Source: Bacteroidales bacterium
Lineage (GTDB): Bacteria; Bacteroidota; Bacteroidia; Bacteroidales; Tenuifilaceae
Assembly (NCBI GenBank): GCA_028708425.1
Contig: JAQVYY010000023.1
Span: 1-49,880 of the forward strand
DNA: 49,880 bases
Reading direction: 5' to 3'
Shown one piece after another: positions 16,301-24,387 of this stretch. A program made the translations under genes and the position numbers. A model generated the notes under the pieces. That model ran no database searches. It was not told the origin of the DNA and saw nothing but the letters and a program-made list of their open reading frames with translations. Within the stretch, counting starts at the first letter, position 1; every line of letters starts with the position of its first letter.

Positions 16301-19237
16301 ATGAAAATCAGAATATACATTTTGGCAGTAAGCATTCTTTTAGCTGCATCTGCCTGCAAAACCGAAACTAGGGTCGAAAATCCAGCCCAGCTGGTTAACC
16401 CTTTTATTGGTACCGATGCCCACGGGCACACCTATCCAGGTGCCAGCGTACCTTTTGGCATGGTACAGTTAAGCCCAGATACCCGCCTAAGCGGCTGGGA
16501 TGGCTGCTCGGGCTACCACTATTCCGACTCAATAATTTACGGGTTTACCCATACCGCGCTTAGCGGAACAGGGGTTGGCGATTATGGCGATATTTTGCTA
16601 ATGCCCGTTGTGGGCAAGCCCACGGTGCTGAACACCGAGTACCTATCCCCTTTTCAAAAGAAAAACGAGAAGGCTTCGGCTGGTTACTACAGCGTTCACC
16701 TCGATAAGCCAAACGTGCTTGCCGAGTTAACCACAACCACTCGTGTTGGCTACCATCGCTATACTTTCCCAAAAACAAGCGAGGCAAATATAATTATCGA
16801 CCTTGAGCATAGGGATAAGGTAACCGACTCGTGGATTGAAGTGCTAAGCGATACCGAAATTCGTGGAATGCGCCGCTCATCTAACTGGGCAAACGATATG
16901 GTATGGTATTTCCATATAAAATTTTCAAAACCTTTTATTCGTAAGGGGATAGCGTTAGACAATAAGTTGCAAAACGACATAAAATCTGCTCAGGGAACCA
17001 ACGTAAAAGCATTTGTGGGTTTTAAAACCGAGGAGGGCGAAACCATTGAGGTTAAGGTTTCGCTATCGGCTGTTGATGCCGAGGGAGCACTCAAAAATAT
17101 GCAAGCCGAATTGCCCAACTGGGGTTTTGAAGAGACCAAGCAAAAAGCGTTCGATACGTGGAACAATGAGCTAAGTAAAATTATTGTAACGGGCAGCTCT
17201 GAGGAGCAGAAAACCGTTTTCTACACCGCTATGTACCACGCATTCCTACAGCCCAACACCTTTATGGATACTGACAATCGGTACCGTGGTATCGATAAGC
17301 AGATACATACCGCCGAGGGTTATACAAACTACACCGTATTCTCGCTGTGGGACACCTATCGGGCTTGGCATCCGCTAATGACAATTATTGAGCAGCAGCG
17401 CACCACAGATTTTATAAATACGATGCTAAATATGTACGAAAAGGGTGGCTTACTTCCAATATGGGAGCTGGCAGCCAACGAAACTAACTGTATGATTGGC
17501 AACCACGCCATATCGGTAATTGCCGATGCGCACAGCAAGGGCATTGGTGGATTTGATACACAGAAAGCGCTAAATGCCATGCTACATAGCGCTACCCGCG
17601 ACCATTTTGGGTTAAAGGCTTACCGCCAGCACGGTCATATTCCTGGCGATATGGAGCACGAGTCTATCTCAAAAACGCTTGAGTACGCTTACAACGACTG
17701 GTGCATTGCAGTAATGGCAAAAAGTTTAGGCGAAGAAGATACCTATGCTGCGTACATTAAAAGGTCACAGTACTACAAAAATATTTTCGATACCGAAACA
17801 GGTTTTATGCGTCCACGCCTAAATGGCGGTTGGCTCACGCCGTTCAATCCAACCACTGTCGATTGGCATTTTACCGAGGCAAACTCGTGGCAGTACAGCT
17901 TTTACGTACCGCACGATATTACGGGGCTGTACAACCTGCATGGAGGCAAGGAGCAATTTGCCAATAAAATTGACGAGCTGTTTGAAACCGACAACACCAT
18001 CTCTGGTCGCGACCAGAAAGATATAACGGGGCTAATTGGTCAGTACGCACACGGTAACGAGCCCAGCCACCACATGGCGTACCTATACAATTTTGTAAAT
18101 CAACCTTGGAAAACGCAGCTTAGGGTACGCCAAATCATGGACGAGCTCTACACCCACAAGCCCGACGGGTTAAGCGGAAACGAGGATTGCGGTCAGATGT
18201 CGGCTTGGTACATTATGAGCGCCATGGGTTTTTATCCCGTAACGCCAGGACTGCCAGAGTACGCCATAGGCACTCCCCTATTCCCCGAGGTTGAGGTAAA
18301 TCTCGAAAATGGAAAAACCTTTAGGGTAACTGCCAATGGGGTTTCCCATAAGAATATCTATATCCAATCGGCAACGCTAAATGGCGAAGAGTACAGCAAA
18401 TCGTATATTTCGCATAGCGATATAATGAACGGTGGGCACCTTTATTTTGAAATGGGCAGCAAGCCCAACAAAAATTGGGGTAGCAGCGATAACGATATTC
18501 CAACCACCCACATTGCCCATGAACAGATACTACCCGTGCCATTTATCAATTCCCAAGAGCGCCGCATTCGCGATAGCATGGTGGTAACCATTGGCACCAT
18601 AATTCCCCATTGCGAAGTTTACTTCACAACCGATGGTAATGCGCCCACACGACAATCAAAACCGTATAGCGAACCAATAATCCTTACCAGTACCACAACC
18701 CTAAAAGCCGTGGCGTATAAGGAGGGTGTAGGGTACAGTTTCCCAGTTAAAGCCGATTTTGTTAAGATTGACCTAACCCGCACCATCAATATAAAATCAA
18801 AATGCAGTCCCAGCTACCATGCAGGCGGTCCCGAAGCGCTTATCGATGGTATTCGCGGTGCCGAGAACTGGCGTTTAGGCGGCTGGCAAGGCTATCAGGC
18901 AACCGACTTTGAGGCGATTATTGATTTAGGCAAAGTTCAACCAATTAGCCACATAGCGGCAGGTTTTGTGCAGGATATCCGCTCGTGGATTTGGATGCCC
19001 AAGGATGTTACATTCTACATTTCCAACGATGGCAAAACGTTTAAGCAGGTGGCAAAGGTAAAGAGCACAACCGATTACGACGATTACGAGATTACCCAAA
19101 CCGACCTACAAGCCAATGTTAAAACAGCGGGGCGATACGTTAAGGTGGTTGCTACCAACTTCGGAACAATTCCCAGCTGGCATCTAGGTGCAGGTGGCAA
19201 TGCCTTTATTTTTATTGATGAAATAATTATACGCTAA
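16301..19237 (+). CDS. GH92 alpha-mannosidase lipoprotein
   Basis: A 978-residue exo-alpha-mannosidase of family GH92 (Ca2+-dependent inverting enzymes that trim high-mannose N-glycans or mannan). ATG 16301 starts a lipoprotein signal (LLAASAC, Cys19). A TTG 36 bases earlier only adds an unlikely N-tail. Signatures: NPFIGTDAHGHTYPGASVPFGM near the N-terminus (given in part), ALSGTGVGDYGD, LWDTYRAWHPL, GNEPSHHMAYLY (E587), GNEDCGQMSAWYIMSAMGFYP and PGLPEYAIGTPLF. The C-terminus adds a chitobiase-type segment (EVYFTTDGNAPTRQS) and an F5/8 type C-like binding domain, the same two modules found in the GH20 of this window. It probably works with the GH20-GH2 operon at 3.9-12.1 kb. A strong terminator follows. 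Confidence 0.94.
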   Translation: MKIRIYILAVSILLAASACKTETRVENPAQLVNPFIGTDAHGHTYPGASVPFGMVQLSPDTRLSGWDGCSGYHYSDSIIYGFTHTALSGTGVGDYGDILLMPVVGKPTVLNTEYLSPFQKKNEKASAGYYSVHLDKPNVLAELTTTTRVGYHRYTFPKTSEANIIIDLEHRDKVTDSWIEVLSDTEIRGMRRSSNWANDMVWYFHIKFSKPFIRKGIALDNKLQNDIKSAQGTNVKAFVGFKTEEGETIEVKVSLSAVDAEGALKNMQAELPNWGFEETKQKAFDTWNNELSKIIVTGSSEEQKTVFYTAMYHAFLQPNTFMDTDNRYRGIDKQIHTAEGYTNYTVFSLWDTYRAWHPLMTIIEQQRTTDFINTMLNMYEKGGLLPIWELAANETNCMIGNHAISVIADAHSKGIGGFDTQKALNAMLHSATRDHFGLKAYRQHGHIPGDMEHESISKTLEYAYNDWCIAVMAKSLGEEDTYAAYIKRSQYYKNIFDTETGFMRPRLNGGWLTPFNPTTVDWHFTEANSWQYSFYVPHDITGLYNLHGGKEQFANKIDELFETDNTISGRDQKDITGLIGQYAHGNEPSHHMAYLYNFVNQPWKTQLRVRQIMDELYTHKPDGLSGNEDCGQMSAWYIMSAMGFYPVTPGLPEYAIGTPLFPEVEVNLENGKTFRVTANGVSHKNIYIQSATLNGEEYSKSYISHSDIMNGGHLYFEMGSKPNKNWGSSDNDIPTTHIAHEQILPVPFINSQERRIRDSMVVTIGTIIPHCEVYFTTDGNAPTRQSKPYSEPIILTSTTTLKAVAYKEGVGYSFPVKADFVKIDLTRTINIKSKCSPSYHAGGPEALIDGIRGAENWRLGGWQGYQATDFEAIIDLGKVQPISHIAAGFVQDIRSWIWMPKDVTFYISNDGKTFKQVAKVKSTTDYDDYEITQTDLQANVKTAGRYVKVVATNFGTIPSWHLGAGGNAFIFIDEIIIR

Positions 19238-19256
19238 ACATCTAATTAACAGGATG

Positions 19257-19292
19257 AAAAAGGAACAATAATTAAATATTGTTCCTTTTTTT
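19257..19292 (+). terminator. Rho-independent terminator after GH92
   Basis: AAAAAGGAACAATA (19257-19270) pairs with TATTGTTCCTTTTT (19277-19290) around a 6-base loop and runs into a T tract. It lies 20 bases after the GH92 stop. Confidence 0.85.
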
Positions 19293-19311
19293 GTATTTAC
19301 ATGTAGCGTTT

Positions 19312-19326
19312 TGTGCATTTTGCACA
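19312..19326. promoter_or_regulatory. Dyad TGTGCA-TTT-TGCACA upstream of the sigma factor
   Basis: A perfect 6-bp inverted repeat with a 3-base spacer, 35 bases before the ECF sigma start. It is placed where an operator or part of a promoter would be. No binding protein can be named. Confidence 0.3.
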
Positions 19327-19360
19327 TTATATAGGTAGTGACACACGATAAAACCCTTTT

Positions 19361-19897
19361 ATGATTAACACAATAAAACAGCTAAAACGTAATAATCAGA
19401 AAACGCAGCAAAAGTTCTATAAAAAGTTTTCGATGCTTTTATTCAGAGTTGCGTACCGGTACGTTAGCAACGAGCAGGATGCTGCGAGCATTGTAAACAT
19501 TGGGTTTTTCAAAATTTTTCAGAATATCCACAGGTTTACCTATACCAACGAGGCTATGCTTGTGGCGTGGATGAAGAGGATTATTGTGAACGAAGCCCTA
19601 ACGGTACTCAGAAAAAAGCATGAATACACTAACATAGATGAGGTTGACCATGAGGTATTGCAAAATGGCTACAACACAGATAATAACCTGGCCGCAGAGG
19701 ATTACTATAGAATGATACAGAATTTACCCAACAACCTAAGAACCGTTTTTAATCTATACGCCATTGAGGGCTACTCGCACAACGAAATAGCCTGTAAATT
19801 AGGAATTGAGGAGTCGAGTTCGCGGGTTTACCTAATGCGAGCACGCAAATCGCTTCAAGAATCACTTTCGACTAAACCGAATTACCATGAACAATAG
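19361..19897 (+). CDS. ECF RNA polymerase sigma factor
   Basis: A 178-residue sigma-70-family factor of ECF size. Region 2 (LLFRVAYRYVSNEQDAASIV, GFFKIFQNIHRF) is followed by a short linker and region 4 (FNLYAIEGYSHNEIACKLGI, ESSSRVYLMRARKSLQ) for -35/-33 recognition. There is no region 3. It overlaps the FecR-type anti-sigma gene by 11 bases, the standard pairing in Bacteroidota. In most such loci a SusC/SusD pair follows. Here a small secreted protein follows, so the usual outer-membrane signalling partner is either elsewhere or absent. Confidence 0.92.
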   Translation: MINTIKQLKRNNQKTQQKFYKKFSMLLFRVAYRYVSNEQDAASIVNIGFFKIFQNIHRFTYTNEAMLVAWMKRIIVNEALTVLRKKHEYTNIDEVDHEVLQNGYNTDNNLAAEDYYRMIQNLPNNLRTVFNLYAIEGYSHNEIACKLGIEESSSRVYLMRARKSLQESLSTKPNYHEQ

Positions 19898-20771
19898 CAT
19901 TGACAATATTTTCAAAGAAAAAGTTTCAAACCTATCATCGATCCCCGAAAACACATTGTGGACACCCGAAAAAGGCTGGGATGAATATCAAAAAATGCAC
20001 AGCAAACGGATTAAACCGTTTAGTAAGTTAGTGCTACTTGCCGCATCGGCAGCAGCAACCGTGGCAATTATAGTGGCACTTTCAATTGGCACAAATATCT
20101 TCTCACCCAAAACTATAATTATATCTAGTGCAGCCGATAGCATAAGGGAACTACTGCTTCCCAACGGCAGCAAAGTGTGGATGAATAAGAATAGCACCAT
20201 CGCCTACTCAACCAAAAAGAGTGGCGAATTCAACCTAAAGCTTGATGGAGAGATTTACGTTGAAATTACGGATGAACCAAAAGCACCCTACACCATAAAA
20301 GCTGGCAATGCAATAATTACAGTAAAAAGCCCAACAAAATTAAACGTAAGGGCTTACCCCAACGATACGGATATTGACATAACCGTGCGGGATGGCAGCG
20401 TTAGCGTATCCGATAATATTTTAGGACAAGGCTTGGCACTACTTGTAACCAAAGGAAATTATTGCTCGGTAAGCCGTATAAACAACTTTGCATTTGCAAC
20501 TGCCAACACTAACCATAACTATTTGGCTTGGAAAACGGGCAAACTAATTTTTAACGAAACGCCTATGGCTACGGTAACACAGGTGTTACGCCAGTACTAC
20601 GGGAAAGAAATTATCATTGCCGATGACACAGTAGCATATTATAGCTATACCGGCTCGTTTAACAAAGAAAGTTTCGACAATGTATTAGTGCTAATACAAT
20701 CGGATGGTAACATTGAAATGAGTATGGACGGGAATGTCGTTACTTTTTCAAAAAAAACAGTAATCAACTAA
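19887..20771 (+). CDS. FecR-family anti-sigma factor
   Basis: A 294-residue membrane-anchored anti-sigma protein. The cytoplasmic N-terminus (about 1-43) would bind the sigma factor and one membrane helix lies at about 45-66 (LVLLAASAAATVAIIVALSI). Then comes the periplasmic FecR domain (LLLPNGSKVWMNKNSTIAYS, GEIYVEIT) and a C-terminal DUF4974/STN-like domain (LIFNETPMATVTQVLRQYYG, GSFNKESFDNVLVLI). It would hold the sigma factor encoded just upstream until a TonB-dependent transducer signals. No transducer gene adjoins it. Confidence 0.9.
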   Translation: MNNSIDNIFKEKVSNLSSIPENTLWTPEKGWDEYQKMHSKRIKPFSKLVLLAASAAATVAIIVALSIGTNIFSPKTIIISSAADSIRELLLPNGSKVWMNKNSTIAYSTKKSGEFNLKLDGEIYVEITDEPKAPYTIKAGNAIITVKSPTKLNVRAYPNDTDIDITVRDGSVSVSDNILGQGLALLVTKGNYCSVSRINNFAFATANTNHNYLAWKTGKLIFNETPMATVTQVLRQYYGKEIIIADDTVAYYSYTGSFNKESFDNVLVLIQSDGNIEMSMDGNVVTFSKKTVIN

Positions 20772-20784
20772 TAAAACTAAAACC

Positions 20785-21210
20785 ATGAAAACATTACTCG
20801 GAACACTTATCCTACTGTTTGCCATGCAAACAGTATCTACAGCCCAATGCAGTGTGAATTTTGAAAAAGAATATAAAGATAAGCTCGAAGGTACGTACCT
20901 TATGGATTTTGAGGTGAAAAACAAACCTGATTCTGACGGGATTACTAAATTCACGGTACTTATGCGAGAGGGCTCTAAATATATCATATATATGACAAAC
21001 CCCTCGGTTCCACTAACCGATATTAAATTAACTGTTACCCGCGACGAACAGTATCTAAAGCTAGAATCAGATGTTAACGCAGCTGAGAATTATATTACCT
21101 ATAATTTAAAACCTAAAGAGACAGGAGCATATCACCTTTATATAGAATTTCGCGATAAAACAATAAAGAGTTGTGTTGCTTTAGCATTATATCTTGATGA
21201 GGACAAATAA
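20785..21210 (+). CDS. Small secreted protein of unknown function
   Basis: A 141-residue protein with a clear signal peptide (LLGTLILLFAMQTVSTAQ) and a mature part of about 120 residues, rich in beta-strand-like alternation, containing two cysteines (in AQCSVNFE and IKSCVAL). The second half (MREGSKYIIYMTNPSVPL, KETGAYHLYIEFRDK) looks like a small beta-sandwich. I do not recognise the family. It starts 13 bases after the FecR stop on the same strand, so it is probably the third gene of that sigma operon and either its target or a periplasmic modulator (inference). Confidence 0.75.
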   Translation: MKTLLGTLILLFAMQTVSTAQCSVNFEKEYKDKLEGTYLMDFEVKNKPDSDGITKFTVLMREGSKYIIYMTNPSVPLTDIKLTVTRDEQYLKLESDVNAAENYITYNLKPKETGAYHLYIEFRDKTIKSCVALALYLDEDK

Positions 21211-21241
21211 AGCACCACAAGACCAATGCAAATAGTTACAA

Positions 21242-22354
21242 TTAAATATTAACCCATTTACCCACCCTCTTCCAAAACGCCCTATGAAAGTCTTCCCCCT
21301 TCTGGTTAGGGTAAAGTTCAATATACGATTTTGGGCTAACCTCAAGGGGGACTCTTTTCACCTTGGCTTCAGCATTATAAATAGCTGGCACCTCGGGATG
21401 AAACTGCAGGCCCAAAACATGAGGGTACTCGCTATGCCTTACTGCCTCAATAATCTTTCCGTCCATGCTCCAAGCAATGGGAACAATTCCCTTGCCCAAT
21501 GCATCTAACGCCTGATGGTGACTACTCCACACATAAGGAAACTGCTCAACAAAACGGTTCAACGTATCGAGGAAAGAGTTAGCCTCAAATTTAATTTGAT
21601 GAAAATGCCCCCAAGTAAGCTCGTTATCAGTTCCAAAACTTGAGTGGTAGTTCCTATGCTGAGCATTTGGCTCTTGCGCCAGAACCTCCTCAACGGTTTG
21701 CAAACCGTAAAGTTCGGTTGGAATATCCTGAAACATGGTTCCGCCCGTTGCCACATTCATGCTCTGCATACCAAGGCATATCCCAATAATTGGGTAATCG
21801 GGTCGGCTCTCGAGCAAGGGTTTATAATCCTCGTTCTGCGAACCGCCCAGCAGATGGTACAAAAATGATAGCTCAACGTAATGCCTATGGACATCGGTAA
21901 TACTGGTTAATAGATTGGTCTGTTTACCGTAAGTTGCAGCGGGCATATCGGGCCCTCCAAAGAAAATAATTCCTTTGGAATTACTGAAAATCTCCCGAAA
22001 TGCATTGCTACAATCATTCTCTACATAAAGGTTCTCTGGGTTTAGTTCGCCCTCAATTTCTAGCAGCTTAAACCGCTCATCGGCTAAAATTTCCAAAAAA
22101 TCTTTCGATAAACCATAGTTATAAGCCCCATTAGCATGGTAAACACCAAGTACGCGTACACTATCAGATAGCGGAAAAATACTATTGTCGGTTAGCTCAA
22201 TAAAGGTTTTAATGTTGGCTACCGTTGGGTGCATTAGCACCATTGTGGGTTTAAAATCGGATAGCTTATCGACACGGGTTAATACTTCAATCTCGCTATT
22301 GGTGCAGGACCAAAGCATGAATACAGAAACAATTACGCCTAAAAATTTTTTCAT
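21242..22354 (-). CDS. C26-family gamma-glutamyl hydrolase / class I glutamine amidotransferase-like lipoprotein
   Basis: A 370-residue protein with a lipoprotein signal (SVFMLWSC, Cys17), hence periplasmic or surface-anchored. The class I glutamine amidotransferase-like fold is shown by the nucleophile elbow PIIGICLGMQSMNVATGG (C193) and the His-Glu of LGLQFHPEVP, as in gamma-glutamyl-GABA hydrolases (PuuD) of peptidase family C26. Export as a lipoprotein is unusual for an amidotransferase relative and suggests hydrolysis of extracytoplasmic gamma-glutamyl compounds. The substrate is unknown. It is transcribed against the sigma operon, with only 31 bases between the stops. Confidence 0.87.
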   Translation of the reverse strand: MKKFLGVIVSVFMLWSCTNSEIEVLTRVDKLSDFKPTMVLMHPTVANIKTFIELTDNSIFPLSDSVRVLGVYHANGAYNYGLSKDFLEILADERFKLLEIEGELNPENLYVENDCSNAFREIFSNSKGIIFFGGPDMPAATYGKQTNLLTSITDVHRHYVELSFLYHLLGGSQNEDYKPLLESRPDYPIIGICLGMQSMNVATGGTMFQDIPTELYGLQTVEEVLAQEPNAQHRNYHSSFGTDNELTWGHFHQIKFEANSFLDTLNRFVEQFPYVWSSHHQALDALGKGIVPIAWSMDGKIIEAVRHSEYPHVLGLQFHPEVPAIYNAEAKVKRVPLEVSPKSYIELYPNQKGEDFHRAFWKRVGKWVNI

Positions 22355-22619
22355 AGCAGCAGCTTATTTTAAAATTCGACTTTTCGCAACGGATGGCGGA
22401 ACAAAGAACATGGCTCATGGTCTCGTTATCCCATAAGAGCCAACAATGCAAACTGCATCCGTTCGTTTTAGCACTCCTAAGTTCCTTACTGGGACACCCA
22501 AGTTAGGCATTATTACCATTCAGAAAAAAATTGTTCAAGGTGCTCTTTCCAAAAGTTGCATTTATAACCAGAATCCTGTAATATTTAAAAATACCAATAA
22601 AAATAAACTACCTTTTTAG

Positions 22620-22650
22620 TTGCATAACTAAATAATTAGTTATAGTTTTG
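22620..22650 (+). promoter_or_regulatory. Bacteroidota-type promoter of the blaI-like operon
   Basis: TTG at 22620-22622, a 20-base spacer and TAGTTTTG at 22643-22650 match the Bacteroidota -33/-7 pattern (TTG, about 19-21 bases, TAnnTTTG). The start codon is 18 bases beyond the -7 box. The BlaI-type dyad occupies the spacer. Confidence 0.65.
22624..22643. promoter_or_regulatory. BlaI/MecI-type operator
   Basis: ATAACTAA-ATAA-TTAGTTAT is a perfect 8-bp inverted repeat with the ACTA...TAGT core known for BlaI/MecI operators. It lies exactly between the -33 and -7 elements, so a bound repressor would block RNA polymerase. The downstream gene encodes the matching repressor family, which implies autoregulation. 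Confidence 0.65.
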
Positions 22651-22667
22651 TAAAAACAATATTTCTA

Positions 22668-23054
22668 ATGAAAGAACTTACAAAAGCGGAAGAGCAAGTG
22701 ATGCAAATTCTTTGGGACATTGAAAAAGGGTTTGTTAAAGATATTATAAGCAACATGCCCGGCCCAAAGCCAGCCTACAACACGGTTTCTACAATAGTTA
22801 GAATACTAGAAAGGAAAGGGTTTGTGAGCTATACAGCTTATGGCAAAACCCACCAATACTATCCACTAGTAGGCAAAAAGGAATACACGGGGAGTTTTTT
22901 GAAGGGTATTATTAAGAATTACTTCGGGAACTCGTACAAACAGATGGTATCGTTTTTTGCCAAAGAGGATAACCTTTCTGTTAAGGAAATGGAATCAATC
23001 ATCAACCTACTTTCGGAAGAAGTAAAAAAACAAAAAGAAGATGACAACCACTAG
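22668..23054 (+). CDS. BlaI/MecI/CopY-family repressor
   Basis: A 128-residue winged-helix repressor. The family start LTKAEEQVMQILWDIEKG is followed by the recognition region PAYNTVSTIVRILERKGFVS, the wing GKTHQYYPLV and a C-terminal dimerisation helix region (VKEMESIINLLSEEVKKQKE). It overlaps the M56 peptidase gene by 14 bases, the classic blaI-blaR1 layout. It should bind the ACTA...TAGT dyad in its own promoter and be inactivated when the sensor is triggered. Beta-lactam resistance is not implied, since no beta-lactamase gene is near. Confidence 0.92.
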   Translation: MKELTKAEEQVMQILWDIEKGFVKDIISNMPGPKPAYNTVSTIVRILERKGFVSYTAYGKTHQYYPLVGKKEYTGSFLKGIIKNYFGNSYKQMVSFFAKEDNLSVKEMESIINLLSEEVKKQKEDDNH

Positions 23055-24303
23055 CCTACTCACATTAACGCTAAAAATTGCCCTAATAATAGCCACCATC
23101 TGGGTAATTTGGTTCGTTTTTCTCAGATCGATTAACAGGTTTAGCACGGTAAGGGCATTTATTGTTCTATCGGTTGCCGCTGCCATAATATCACCCTGGT
23201 TACTACCAATAATACAGCCCTTACTAGGCGTTTCGGGCATCGCAAATGCCACTTCGCTAACCTTTACAATACCCGAGGTATCAGTTAGTAATGTGGTAAA
23301 TTTTTCTTTCCCGTGGATAAAAGTATTTGCAATAACCTATATCTCAATATGTGCATTTTTCCTGCTTCGATTTATATACCAATTAGCTAAAATTGCGAAG
23401 TTGGCTAGCAGGGCGAATGTTTACAAAAAGGGAAATCTCATAGTTGCAGAACATACGAGCAATATTTCACCCTTTTCATTTTTCAACCTATGCTTTATTA
23501 ACTCAGCTACCATTCCCGTTGATAAAGTGGAAGAAATACTTAAACACGAAAAGGCACACATCTCAAAATGGCACTCGATTGACTTAATACTATTTGAGCT
23601 GATTGGAATTACGCAATGGTTCAACCCATTTTTCTGGATGCTACGCAAAACGGTGGTCGAAATTCACGAGTACCAAGCGGACAGGGATGTAATTAGTACC
23701 CAATCCGACCCGCATTCGTATCTGGATACCATCATTTCTGTTGCCTTTAATGGGGTAGCGCTGCCCATTGGCAATAATTTAAACAAATCACTAACACTAA
23801 AACGATTAGCCATGATGACCACAACGAAAAAAACAAAAGGAACAGCATTTCGCATTGCAGCAGCCCTTTTGGTTGCACTACCCATTATGTTTGCAATTTC
23901 CTGTAACGACGAGACTTCAATTGAAGAAGATATTGCCATTATTATTGAAGAAAATGACAAGGCAGGCGAAAAAAGTAGCGATGAACAAGTTTTTGTCGTT
24001 GTTGAAGACATGCCCACGTTTCAAGGTGGCGACCTAAACAAATTTAGAGAGTACATTCAACAAAACCTAACGTACCCAGAAATTGCAGCACAACATGGAA
24101 TTCAGGGACGAATTTTTATTTCATTTATTGTAGAAACCGATGGCTCTATTAGCACCGTAAAGGTACTAAAAGGGGTTGACCCATCACTGGACAAGGAAGC
24201 TTGTAGAGCGATAGAGTCGAGCCCAAAATGGGAGGCAGGTAAACAACGGGGCAAAAAGGTTCGAGTAACATTCAACATGCCAATTTTATTTACTCTAGAA
24301 TAG
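23041..24303 (+). CDS. M56 (BlaR1-like) sensor metallopeptidase with TonB C-terminal domain
   Basis: A 420-residue membrane protein. Membrane helices lie at about residues 8-27, 36-60, 95-115 and 275-295, with the M56 gluzincin motif HEKAH (H169, E170, H173) and the downstream EIHEYQADRDV ligand segment. After the last helix, a short acidic periplasmic linker leads to a TonB C-terminal-like domain (FQGGDLNKFREYIQQNLTYP to the end, with GIQGRIFISFIVE and VKVLKG). Bacteroidota often carry this M56-TonB fusion in place of the penicillin-binding sensor of true BlaR1. It would cleave or inactivate the upstream repressor. The signal sensed is unknown. Confidence 0.9.
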   Translation: MTTTSLLTLTLKIALIIATIWVIWFVFLRSINRFSTVRAFIVLSVAAAIISPWLLPIIQPLLGVSGIANATSLTFTIPEVSVSNVVNFSFPWIKVFAITYISICAFFLLRFIYQLAKIAKLASRANVYKKGNLIVAEHTSNISPFSFFNLCFINSATIPVDKVEEILKHEKAHISKWHSIDLILFELIGITQWFNPFFWMLRKTVVEIHEYQADRDVISTQSDPHSYLDTIISVAFNGVALPIGNNLNKSLTLKRLAMMTTTKKTKGTAFRIAAALLVALPIMFAISCNDETSIEEDIAIIIEENDKAGEKSSDEQVFVVVEDMPTFQGGDLNKFREYIQQNLTYPEIAAQHGIQGRIFISFIVETDGSISTVKVLKGVDPSLDKEACRAIESSPKWEAGKQRGKKVRVTFNMPILFTLE

Positions 24304-24312
24304 AATCATAAT

Positions 24313-24342
24313 GGGGATTGCAAACGTTCTGGGGCAATCCCC
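24313..24342 (+). terminator. Terminator after the BlaR1-like gene
   Basis: GGGGATTGC (24313-24321) pairs perfectly with GCAATCCCC (24334-24342) around a 12-base loop, followed by TTTA. It begins 10 bases after the stop codon. Confidence 0.65.
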
Positions 24343-24387
24343 TTTACTGGTTACACGTTTTTAAACAAAATAGTTAAAACGATTCGA

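Larger units (their letters stand above)
22355..22667. other. Intergenic region with nested inverted repeats
   Basis: This 313-base divergent spacer holds no gene. AACGGATG (22388-22395) can pair with CATCCGTT (22456-22463), enclosing GGCTC (22412-22416) and GAGCC (22437-22441). This could be a leader structure for the minus-strand C26 gene or chance. The right end holds the blaI-type promoter and operator. Confidence 0.35.

Noticed and set aside
22388-22463. Known riboswitch upstream of the C26 lipoprotein gene
   Set aside because: Nested inverted repeats exist, but no conserved motif of a named riboswitch class was recognised.
22668-24303. Beta-lactam resistance locus
   Set aside because: BlaI/BlaR1-like genes are present but there is no beta-lactamase gene and the sensor lacks a penicillin-binding domain.
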